The position numbers were made by a program, and so were the translations under genes. The notes under the pieces were generated by a model, which worked only from the letters and a program-made list of their open reading frames with translations, was not told where the DNA came from and searched no databases. From an uncultured Bacteroidia bacterium (GTDB lineage: Bacteria; Bacteroidota; Bacteroidia; Bacteroidales; UBA932), in NCBI GenBank assembly GCA_902769525.1, contig CACXPG010000012.1, positions 1 through 64,000 of the forward strand: DNA of 64,000 nt, read 5' to 3'. This document shows, in pieces, positions 1 through 6,416 of the stretch. The first letter of the stretch is position 1. Each line of letters begins with the position of its first letter.

Positions 1-1
1 T

Positions 2-178
2 GGGGACTCCGATACGCTTGCCTGCATTACCGGCGGCATAGCGGAGGCCTATCACGGATACATCCTCGGATGGATGGCTGATGAGGCATTTGAACGGTTA
101 CCGCAGACTTTCCGCAATATCCTTTCCGAGGCCGAAAAGGGGTCGGCTTATAAGTGCACAATTGCGCTAGTAGACTGA
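2..178 (+). CDS. ADP-ribosylglycohydrolase (DraG family), C-terminal fragment
   Basis: The window opens inside an open frame of 58 codons ending in TGA. The translation begins GDSDTLACITGGIAEAYHG, which is the conserved C-terminal metal-binding segment of the ADP-ribosylglycohydrolase/DraG fold, where G-D-S-D-T supplies magnesium-binding aspartates. Family members remove ADP-ribose from protein or small-molecule targets using a two-metal centre. Only the last helix region and tail are visible and the rest lies upstream of the window, so the target cannot be told. The next annotated gene on this strand is a tiny one several hundred bases on. Confidence 0.8.
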   Translation, partial: GDSDTLACITGGIAEAYHGYILGWMADEAFERLPQTFRNILSEAEKGSAYKCTIALVD

Positions 179-208
179 CCGAAAGATGTACTTTCGGAAT
201 AATCCTTC

Positions 209-239
209 TTGCGTAAACAACGCAAAAAGTGTATATTTG
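209..239 (+). promoter_or_regulatory. Bacteroidota-type promoter
   Basis: TATATTTG at 232-239 is a perfect match to the phylum's -7 consensus TAnnTTTG. A TTG at 209-211, 20 bases upstream, fits the -33 element. It would start a plus-strand transcript near 246, where no protein-coding frame of normal size begins. Confidence 0.5.
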
Positions 240-245
240 CAATAA

Positions 246-406
246 CCTGTGACAGGGAGCAACGAGTTGTGGTTTTTGATTCCACAAGCGGGTCACTTCA
301 GAAGGTCCTTTCCGTGCATCGGCATTTCGCGGCATTTTGCGGAATCCTGCACCCCGGAAAATTTACCGCAAAAGTTACCGCAGGCCTGTAAAAACCGAGT
401 TTTTAC
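246..406 (+). ncRNA. Candidate structured small RNA
   Basis: No protein frame explains this stretch. It follows a good -7 element and contains nested complementary segments. CCTG-TGA-CAGG forms a small hairpin near the start. GTGAC near 250 can pair with GTCAC near 295 around an inner TTGTGG/CCACAA stem. TTTCCG..TGCA can pair with TGCA..CGGAAA further on. The octamer TTACCGCA occurs twice at 363-370 and 375-382. The stretch closes with a perfect 8-bp stem, GTAAAAAC/GTTTTTAC (388-406), whose right arm contains a U-run. It does not match 6S RNA, tmRNA, SRP RNA or RNase P RNA as far as can be judged by eye. The boundaries are inferred. Confidence 0.3.
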
Positions 407-444
407 GCCCCTAATGACGAGTTTGACATAACGAGGAGGATAAG

Positions 445-549
445 GTGCAAAAGATTGAGAATAAGCACTTTACAAATGGCCACAAGGACGAATATTCTTC
501 CTCGTTCAAGAAGAAGCTACTCGTTTTATTTAACGAGGAAGAATATTGA
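445..549 (+). CDS. Possible 34-residue peptide (doubtful)
   Basis: A GTG at 445 follows AGGAGG (435-440) at a normal spacing and opens 34 codons rich in Lys, Glu and Ser, ending at TGA 547-549. The last part of the frame overlaps the 16-bp inverted repeat. Strong Shine-Dalgarno sequences are unusual in this phylum, so the match is notable, but the frame is too short to judge by composition and may be chance. Confidence 0.15.
   Translation: MQKIENKHFTNGHKDEYSSSFKKKLLVLFNEEEY
491..547. repeat. Perfect 16-bp inverted repeat
   Basis: AATATTCTTCCTCGTT at 491-506 is the exact reverse complement of 532-547, with a 25-base spacer. It is AT-rich and not followed by a clean T-run, so it is a weak candidate for an intrinsic terminator. 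It could be an RNA hairpin, a protein-binding site or the remnant of a small mobile element. Confidence 0.6.
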
Positions 550-590
550 TTTGATAACATATTGAACTGTCTTTTTCTTTTTCGCGATAA

Positions 591-622
591 TTTGTTTTTT
601 TAAAAGAATGTTTGTACTTTCG
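591..622 (+). promoter_or_regulatory. Promoter of the 37-residue peptide gene
   Basis: TTTG at 591-594 and TACTTTCG at 615-622 are 20 bases apart, matching the TTTG / TAnnTTTG promoter with one mismatch. A start near 629 gives a 5' leader of about 47 bases before the ATG at 676. Confidence 0.55.
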
Positions 623-675
623 CACCGAATAGTACCTAAGACAATTATATAAATAATTAATAAATTCACAAAACA

Positions 676-789
676 ATGAAGGAATTATACGAAAAGCCTT
701 ATGCAAAGGCTATGGAATTTGAGTTCCAGGGTATTGTTTGCCAGACAAACCTCGAACCAATCGATCCAGGTGATGAACACGAATGGTAA
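676..789 (+). CDS. 37-residue peptide, possible modified-peptide precursor
   Basis: A small free-standing gene with its own promoter and an intrinsic terminator 24 bases after the stop codon. The peptide begins MKELYEKPYAKAMEFEF, has a single cysteine at residue 22 and ends in an acidic segment DPGDEHEW. The Y-x-K-P-(x)5-E-F-x-F pattern near the N-terminus resembles the leader-like start of many short Bacteroidota peptides of unknown function. There is no signal peptide and no membrane segment. About 6 kb away lies a PqqD-like / HprK-like / S24-S26 peptidase / ABC exporter cluster of the kind that could process such a peptide. That link is inference; the gene itself is well supported by its flanking signals. 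Confidence 0.6.
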   Translation: MKELYEKPYAKAMEFEFQGIVCQTNLEPIDPGDEHEW

Positions 790-812
790 ACTTTCGTATT
801 CGAAGAAAATGT

Positions 813-845
813 ACCCGGAAGGACTACCCTTTCGGGTATTTTTTA
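813..845 (+). terminator. Intrinsic terminator after the peptide gene
   Basis: ACCCGGAAGG (813-822) can pair with CCCTTTCGGGT (827-837) around a 4-base loop, followed by ATTTTTTAT. It lies between the stop of the 37-residue peptide gene and the promoter of the next gene. Confidence 0.65.
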
Positions 846-853
846 TATATTTG
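846..853 (+). promoter_or_regulatory. -7 element of the OmpA-like gene
   Basis: TATATTTG, a perfect TAnnTTTG, lies 41 bases before the ATG at 895 and directly after the preceding terminator. The -33 box is less clear. Confidence 0.5.
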
Positions 854-894
854 GACTGCCTAACAAAAAACATCAACCTGAAAACGATTCTGCC

Positions 895-1611
895 ATGAAA
901 AAATTTGCACTCATTCTGGTCATGATCCTGTTCGTCTGCTCAGGTGCCTTTGGACAGGGTTTTCTGAAAAAGATTGGCAAGAACGCCAAAGACAAAACCA
1001 CTGACAGAAGTGAAAGTACCGTAGACAAGGCCGTCGACAAAGCTTTTGACGCCCTGGATGGCATTCTTGACGGAAAGAAGAAAGACAAGAAGGCCAAAGA
1101 CGGTGACGATGATGAAGAAGACGAAGACGAGAATCCTGGAGCCGGAAAGAAGTCTTTTGCCGGAGAATCAGCCCTCTGGGACTGCACAAACCCTGAATGC
1201 GGGCACAAGGGCAATACAGGCAAATTCTGCTCTGAATGTGGAGCCAAAAGGCCGGCAGGCCTGGCTTCATCGCTGAGCATGTTCGGCAAATACACTACTT
1301 CCAAGATTGTGTTTATGCCAGGTTCGGCAGAACTGAAATTCGAGAGTTTCAGCGAGATCCAGAAAATCGCGGAGTATATGAAGAGCGACCCTCAGGCCAG
1401 GTTAATAGTCCAGGTGGTCTATGTCAACACAACCCCAAACAGCAAAGAGGACGCCCTTTCAGAAGACAGGGCCAAGAATATCGTGAAGGCCCTGATTGAG
1501 CTTGGATGCGACGAATTCAGCCTCAAGGCAGTGGACAAAGACTACGCCGGCCTTTCGGCAAAGGACAAAAGCGGCCTTAAAGGCCTCTACTCTGTCTTCA
1601 TCAAGAAGTAA
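895..1611 (+). CDS. Exported OmpA-C-like protein with a zinc ribbon
   Basis: This 238-residue protein has a cleavable signal peptide (about residues 1-21, ending GAFGQG). A lysine/aspartate-rich linker (about 25-85) follows. Residues about 100-125 hold a four-cysteine ribbon (C-x4-C, then C-x2-C) of the zinc-ribbon type. The C-terminal 110 residues resemble a divergent OmpA peptidoglycan-binding domain (LKFESFSEI, EDRAKNIVKALIELG). The N-terminal half is paralogous to the protein at 3219-4505 (both start MKKFALI and share GFLKKIGK). A zinc ribbon in an exported protein is unusual. The stop directly abuts that of the convergent gene at 1612. The cell-envelope location is inferred; the exact role is unknown. 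Confidence 0.75.
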   Translation: MKKFALILVMILFVCSGAFGQGFLKKIGKNAKDKTTDRSESTVDKAVDKAFDALDGILDGKKKDKKAKDGDDDEEDEDENPGAGKKSFAGESALWDCTNPECGHKGNTGKFCSECGAKRPAGLASSLSMFGKYTTSKIVFMPGSAELKFESFSEIQKIAEYMKSDPQARLIVQVVYVNTTPNSKEDALSEDRAKNIVKALIELGCDEFSLKAVDKDYAGLSAKDKSGLKGLYSVFIKK

Positions 1612-2841
1612 TCAGATAAGACCTTTTTCCTTGGCCTTGAAAACAAGGTCCGCAGTGTTGGAAGCTTCAAACTTTACCAGGAGTTTCTTTCTGTACCATT
1701 TTATCGTAGGCAGAGAAAGATACATTTTCTCCGCGATCTGGGGACTTGTCTTGCCCTGAGCTATGAACTGGAGAATCTGCCGCTCTCTGTCTGTAAGTTC
1801 CACCTCATGATTCTCTTTGCCTGAGGAGTTTCCCATTTGGGTGATGGCTTCCTCTATCACTTCGTCCGCCGCTGTGTTCTTACGCTTTAACAGCACGTTT
1901 CTCCTTACATAAAGCATCAGGGCAACCGTAAGCACAACCAGGCACAAGGCCCCCCAGAAAAGCCATCTGAGCTGCTTTTTCTGTTGCACAAGCACCTTTC
2001 TCATCACATCCAGAGTCTCCAGGCGGGCACGGAACTCCTGGTCTTCGTGAAGAGAATAATACTTGTCCGCCTCCTCCAGGCATTTGAGGGCCCTGGATGT
2101 TTTCCCCTGCGCCAGATACAGAGCTCCGAGACCTTTCAGGGGAGAGGATATCTGAAGGGAATCTCCGCTTTCCCTGGCATAGCCAAGGGATTTGTTGTAG
2201 CATTCTTCCGCCTGAGACATATCTCCCTCTTCCAGCCAGGTTTCTCCCATATTGTACCAGAGAATGGCATTGCTTTCCTTCCATCCGTACTTGTCAAAAA
2301 TATCCCCGGCCATCTTGTAATACTCCATCGCCCTGGGAATAGAATCCATAACATTGTACATATTGCCCAAAGCACCGTACAAAGCGGATTTAGCATCGTC
2401 TATGGATTTCTGGTCATATATCTTGTCATTGTATCGGGTAGTGACCTTATCCTCCATCTTCCGTACCATCTCAAGGCTCTTGTTATAGAAGAAACTGGCA
2501 GAATCCCATTGCTCTGCAGCGTAATGGTGCATTCCCAGAACTCTCGAAGCATCCTGAGCCGCATACCAGAAACCTCTTTCTGAACTTAACCGGAGAGTTG
2601 TCCTGGCATACTCCATACTCTTTTCCCTGTTTGTCTGAAGATAGCCCCACATCAGATCTTTATATGCCGAGATCAAGCCGCTAACATCATCTGCAGAGGC
2701 TGTCTCTATCTTTTCTGCAGTCCATCCGGCCACCACCCTCTCCAGCGAATCCGTATTACGCCCCCTGTGGTCAGAATACTGGGCATAGGAAGAAACCCAG
2801 CCCAAAGCAGCAACCACAAATGTCAAGACAAACTTTCTCAT
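1612..2841 (-). CDS. Membrane-anchored TPR protein with LuxR-type HTH
   Basis: The protein has 409 residues when started at the ATG at 2841. A signal peptide (MRKFVLT..SSYAQ) is followed by TPR-like helical repeats up to about residue 280. A single membrane helix lies at about 291-312, and a LuxR/GerE-type DNA-binding domain at about 347-409 (LTDRERQILQFIAQG, TIKWYRKKL). The layout predicts a one-component transmembrane regulator: TPR sensor outside the cytoplasm, HTH inside. The start is set by the -7 element at 2866-2873, which leaves no room for an upstream start at 2862. The HTH domain is closely similar to the separate 68-residue HTH protein encoded divergently at 2986. Ligand and targets are unknown; the adjacent OmpA-like genes are plausible targets. 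Confidence 0.8.
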   Translation of the reverse strand: MRKFVLTFVVAALGWVSSYAQYSDHRGRNTDSLERVVAGWTAEKIETASADDVSGLISAYKDLMWGYLQTNREKSMEYARTTLRLSSERGFWYAAQDASRVLGMHHYAAEQWDSASFFYNKSLEMVRKMEDKVTTRYNDKIYDQKSIDDAKSALYGALGNMYNVMDSIPRAMEYYKMAGDIFDKYGWKESNAILWYNMGETWLEEGDMSQAEECYNKSLGYARESGDSLQISSPLKGLGALYLAQGKTSRALKCLEEADKYYSLHEDQEFRARLETLDVMRKVLVQQKKQLRWLFWGALCLVVLTVALMLYVRRNVLLKRKNTAADEVIEEAITQMGNSSGKENHEVELTDRERQILQFIAQGKTSPQIAEKMYLSLPTIKWYRKKLLVKFEASNTADLVFKAKEKGLI

Positions 2842-2865
2842 AATCGAAAAGCTTAAAAACACTCA

Positions 2866-2873
2866 CAAATTTA
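2866..2873 (-). promoter_or_regulatory. -7 element of the TPR-HTH gene
   Basis: On the minus strand this reads TAAATTTG, a perfect TAnnTTTG match, placed 25 bases before the ATG at 2841. The plus-strand gene at 2986 starts on the other side of the same 144-base region, which could carry binding sites for either HTH protein. Confidence 0.5.
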
Positions 2874-2985
2874 CCAAACTGGGAGAAAGTGAGGCTTAAC
2901 TAACGAAAAACTACTCTAAAGGGTGGTGTTTTCTATCCTTTGGTATAGTGTTTTTGGTTTTTAGTTTCACGATTTTTGTATTGTT

Positions 2986-3192
2986 ATGGAAACAAAAGTA
3001 TCCCTGAAAGAAAAAGAGGTTCAGATCCTGCAGATGATAGCAGAAGGAAAGACAAGTCCTCAGATTGCACAGGCAATGTGTCTTAGTCTGAATACCATCA
3101 AGTGGTACCGCAAGAAACTCAAGGCCAAATTTGAGACTAACGGCACCATTCAGATGGTACGCAAGGCCATTGATATGGGCTGTATCGAATAA
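2986..3192 (+). CDS. Stand-alone LuxR-type HTH protein
   Basis: A 68-residue protein that is nothing but a GerE/LuxR DNA-binding domain: KEKEVQILQMIAEGKTSPQIA is followed by the recognition-helix region TIKWYRKKL. It shares long identical stretches with the HTH of the membrane TPR protein at 1612-2841, so the two probably bind similar DNA. It lies 26 bases upstream of the OmpA-like gene at 3219 and is probably co-transcribed with it. With no sensor domain it may act as a partner or competitor of the full-length regulator; that is inference. Confidence 0.75.
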   Translation: METKVSLKEKEVQILQMIAEGKTSPQIAQAMCLSLNTIKWYRKKLKAKFETNGTIQMVRKAIDMGCIE

Positions 3193-3218
3193 GAATTAAT
3201 AATCAAAACATTATAGGT

Positions 3219-4505
3219 ATGAAAAAGTTTGCTTTAATCATCGCGATGCTCCTGTTCGTTGCATCAGGCGCTGAGGCCCAGGGCTTTCTGAAGAAAATCG
3301 GAAAGGCTGTAAAGGACAAGACCCAGAACAAGACCGAAGAGACGGTAGACAAGACCGTTGACAAGGTATTTGACGGAATAGACGGCATTCTTGACGGTAA
3401 AAAAAAGAAAGACAAGGACAAGGACGATGAAGATGACCAGGAAACAGCCAAACGCCCTGACAATGCTCCGCTGACCGGAGAGGCCCAGAAGAGCGATTTC
3501 GTTCCTGGAGAAATAGTTATATTTGAAGACAAGGTTGTCGGTGAGCAGCTTGGCGAGTTTCCTTCCAAGTGGGATCTTGTCAGGGGAAACGCCGAAGTAG
3601 CGAGAATGGGAGGTGAACTGGCAATTGCAATGAACAAGGACGACAGCTGGATTTCTCCTTTGATGAAAGACGGCAGCAGGAATTATCTCGGCGATGTGTT
3701 CACCATCGAGTATGACATGCTCTTCGATGATACTGAAAAGAACGGTGCCCCTAGCATTGAGCTTGATATCATGCATGAGAGTCAAAGCAGAGACAATGAA
3801 TTATTTACAATTACATATTGGTTGGGTGGCGATATACATACTTTTAATTGTGATTATTGTCTTTCTTCAGAACCTTCCTATAATCATACAGAAGGCAAGT
3901 CAAGTTCTGAAGCAGGTACATTCAACGACGGCAGATGGCATCACTACGCTCTGTCTTTCAACAAGAGAGCTATCAAGTTCTATGTGGACGGAAGAAGAGT
4001 AATAAATGTTCCTAACGCCAAGCCGGGTGCCGGATGGGTAACTCTGTATGCTCAGGGCGGCAGCAAGGATGTTTATGTAAAGAACTTCCGCATTGGCAAG
4101 GGAGCCGTTGAACTGTATGGCAGAAACGAAACCGACAAGAGCGAGGTTGAAAAAGCTATCGCAGAGAGCGGAAAGTTTGTGACAAACAACATTCTGTTTG
4201 TAAGTGGCAAGGCAGACCTGAAGCCTGAGAGCATGGAGGAAATAAAGAAGGTGGCAGAGTATATGAAAAAGAATCCTAACGTAAGGTTCGAGGTACAGGG
4301 CCACTGCGACAACCAGGGTTCCGACAAGGTGAACGATCCGCTTTCCCAGCAGAGGGCTGAGGCTGTTGTAAAGGCTCTCGAAAGCCTGGGAGTTGACGGC
4401 TTCAACCTCAGGGCAGTCGGCAAGGGAAGCCACGAGCCGGTAGCGGACAACTCCACCGAAGCCGGCAGGGCGAAGAACCGCAGAGTTGAGTTTATCAAGA
4501 AGTAA
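3219..4505 (+). CDS. OmpA family protein with LamG-like domain
   Basis: An exported protein of 428 residues. It has a signal peptide (to about residue 21, GAEAQG), the same basic/acidic linker as the paralogue at 895, and then a beta-sandwich domain of the LamG/concanavalin type at about 90-300 (DGRWHHYALSFN, IKFYVDGRRV). The C-terminal OmpA domain (about 315-428) has clear peptidoglycan-binding features: VQGHCDNQGSDKVND, LSQQRAEAVVKAL and AKNRRVEF. It probably tethers a carbohydrate- or protein-binding module to the cell wall. It sits in a plus-strand run with the HTH gene upstream and a lipoprotein 11 bases downstream. Confidence 0.85.
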   Translation: MKKFALIIAMLLFVASGAEAQGFLKKIGKAVKDKTQNKTEETVDKTVDKVFDGIDGILDGKKKKDKDKDDEDDQETAKRPDNAPLTGEAQKSDFVPGEIVIFEDKVVGEQLGEFPSKWDLVRGNAEVARMGGELAIAMNKDDSWISPLMKDGSRNYLGDVFTIEYDMLFDDTEKNGAPSIELDIMHESQSRDNELFTITYWLGGDIHTFNCDYCLSSEPSYNHTEGKSSSEAGTFNDGRWHHYALSFNKRAIKFYVDGRRVINVPNAKPGAGWVTLYAQGGSKDVYVKNFRIGKGAVELYGRNETDKSEVEKAIAESGKFVTNNILFVSGKADLKPESMEEIKKVAEYMKKNPNVRFEVQGHCDNQGSDKVNDPLSQQRAEAVVKALESLGVDGFNLRAVGKGSHEPVADNSTEAGRAKNRRVEFIKK

Positions 4506-4516
4506 CTATAAACTAT

Positions 4517-5266
4517 ATGAAAAGGATTTATCTTATTATGCTGGTTGCTGCCTCAGCGATGATGATAGCAGCCTGTGGCGGAAAAAAGAATTCTTCCGGC
4601 CCTGAAGCTGCTGTGGAAGAAAAGGCAGCACCTTCAGAAAATGATGTGTTCACAGGATCCAAGGACAGCAAGGAAGCCGCTGAATTCTGCTTCAGGAAGA
4701 ACTATGGAATAAACTTTTCTGACATTACTCCGGATTATGCCCTTGGAGAAGCAGGCAAGTATGACTTCTACGGAGATGACGGACACGTGGCTACCGCTAC
4801 GTTTGCAATTGCAGAAGGAGAACTCTCCAAAGACGAGTACATCAAGTATGTGCGCAAGGTTTACGATGCGACAAAGAAGATTGCGGACAACGGTATCAAC
4901 GTCTACGGATTTGAGGAGAAGAACACCCTGGAAGAGGCTTCAAAGGAGAAGGACTTTGACAAGATGATAGAGGACGGCAAGGGCGGAAGTCTCTTTGGAG
5001 TGGAATTCTATACCGGAATGTACGGATGGTCCTATGTCAAGGACGGTGTGTTCTACCGTTGCTCAATGGAAAGAAAAGACAAGAAGGTAAACGGTGACGC
5101 CATTCCTTGCAAAGCCCGCGTGCAGATTTACAAGGGTCTGCAGAAGAACCTGGACGATTCTATGGCAGAAGCTGAAAAGATGCTGTCAGACCCAAAGGTA
5201 CAGGAACAGATCAAGAAAAACGCAGACAAGGAGGTAGAAAAAGCCCTCAAGGAGATATCCAGGTAA
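4517..5266 (+). CDS. Lipoprotein of unknown function
   Basis: A 249-residue protein with a lipoprotein signal (lipobox MIAACGG), a short Gly/Lys/Ser linker, then a mixed alpha/beta domain and a charged helical C-terminus rich in Lys and Glu. No family is recognised with confidence. It follows the OmpA/LamG gene by 11 bases and is probably in the same transcript, so an envelope role next to that protein is likely. Its stop lies 3 bases from the end of convergent dinB. Confidence 0.7.
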   Translation: MKRIYLIMLVAASAMMIAACGGKKNSSGPEAAVEEKAAPSENDVFTGSKDSKEAAEFCFRKNYGINFSDITPDYALGEAGKYDFYGDDGHVATATFAIAEGELSKDEYIKYVRKVYDATKKIADNGINVYGFEEKNTLEEASKEKDFDKMIEDGKGGSLFGVEFYTGMYGWSYVKDGVFYRCSMERKDKKVNGDAIPCKARVQIYKGLQKNLDDSMAEAEKMLSDPKVQEQIKKNADKEVEKALKEISR

Positions 5267-5269
5267 ATA

Positions 5270-6415
5270 CTACTTGCTGTTCTCCTTATCGTAGTTTTCA
5301 TCCCACTTACGGTAAAAGTCAAGCTTGGGGTCTTCAAACAGACTCATCTGCTCGGCAACGTCTCTGGAGAGCTTGGAAAGGCCAAGGCCAACCTGCCTCA
5401 GAGGACGCTCCCCGTCCCAGATCTCTGTCAGAAGACCCCTTGCTGCGTTCAGTATCAGGGCCGTAATGTCTGTTGGCTGTGGAAGTGAGCTCTGCTTCTG
5501 CAAAGTGGAGAAATCGGTGAACTTGATGAATATGGAGACGGTAGAGGCCTTGACCTTGTCTTTTCTGATTCTATGGCACACTATGCAGGCTACCTTGAAA
5601 AGAGCCCTGTCTATGTCCTTTGGCTCCGAAAGGTCTTTCGGGAAAGTACGCTCGGCGCTGTAGCTCTTTGCATCGGGATGCTCGGTCTCGACAGGTGAAT
5701 TATCTATACCGTTTGAAGTTTCGTGAAGCTGGAGTGCTCCCCTTTCCCCTACAATGCGCCTAAGATAGGATATATCAGTCTGAGCCAGTTGACCGATTGT
5801 CCGGATGCCGTAGGAAAGCAGTTTTTCCTCGGTTTTCCTGCCAACCCAGAGAAGGTCCCTGACTCCCAGAGGCCACATCTTTTCCCGGACTTCTTCCGTC
5901 CACAGAGTGTGGACCTTGTCCGGCTTCTCAAAGTCAGATGCCATCTTGGCCAGCAGCTTGTTGGACCCGACTCCCACATTGACCGTAAAACCAAGTTTGG
6001 CCTTGATCTCGTCCTTGAGGGCAGTTGCAACGCTTACGGGATCCTTTCCGAAAAGGCGGAATGTCATATCCAGGAAGCATTCGTCTATGGAAAACTGCTC
6101 AAGCACGGGACTGTAACTGCGGCAGATGGCTATGAAACCTTTTGAGCATTTGCGGTACCAGTCAAAGTCCCCTCTCACGATTACAAGATTCGGAAATGTC
6201 CTCAGGGCCATTGACACCGGCGTGGCTGCTTTTATGCCAAGTTTCTTTGCGGGGATGGAAGCGGCGGTAATGATGCTTCTTCTGTCCGAAGGGTCTCCGC
6301 TGACAACGGAAGGAACGGTGCGGATGTCCTGAGTTCCGCCCTCATTCAGGATTTTAATGGCTGTCCAGCTCAGGAAAGCTGAGTTCACGTCTATATGGAA
6401 AACCACACGCTTCAT
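5270..6415 (-). CDS. dinB: DNA polymerase IV (Y family)
   Basis: A 381-residue translesion polymerase. Catalytic motifs are present: HIDVNSAFLSW (first metal-binding aspartate) and FSIDECFLD (second acidic pair). The helix-hairpin-helix region LWVGRKTEEKLLSYGI and a little-finger domain follow. Length is normal for the family, and the extreme C-terminus lacks an obvious beta-clamp motif by eye (tail MSLFEDPKL could serve). It lies 1 base after the ABC transporter gene on the same strand and is probably read with it, although nothing suggests a functional link to peptide export. Confidence 0.9.
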   Translation of the reverse strand: MKRVVFHIDVNSAFLSWTAIKILNEGGTQDIRTVPSVVSGDPSDRRSIITAASIPAKKLGIKAATPVSMALRTFPNLVIVRGDFDWYRKCSKGFIAICRSYSPVLEQFSIDECFLDMTFRLFGKDPVSVATALKDEIKAKLGFTVNVGVGSNKLLAKMASDFEKPDKVHTLWTEEVREKMWPLGVRDLLWVGRKTEEKLLSYGIRTIGQLAQTDISYLRRIVGERGALQLHETSNGIDNSPVETEHPDAKSYSAERTFPKDLSEPKDIDRALFKVACIVCHRIRKDKVKASTVSIFIKFTDFSTLQKQSSLPQPTDITALILNAARGLLTEIWDGERPLRQVGLGLSKLSRDVAEQMSLFEDPKLDFYRKWDENYDKENSK

Positions 6416-6416
6416 C

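Larger units (their letters stand above)
179..675. other. Intergenic stretch with RNA-like structure and an inverted repeat
   Basis: This is almost 500 bases with no convincing conventional gene. It contains a promoter-like element, a run of nested hairpins, a very short GTG-initiated frame with a strong Shine-Dalgarno-like AGGAGG, a 16-bp perfect inverted repeat and the promoter of the following peptide gene. Each is listed separately. Confidence 0.6.

Noticed and set aside
476-565. A second 29-codon ATG frame inside the inverted repeat region
   Set aside because: It has no ribosome-binding signal, overlaps another tiny frame, and its basic composition looks random.
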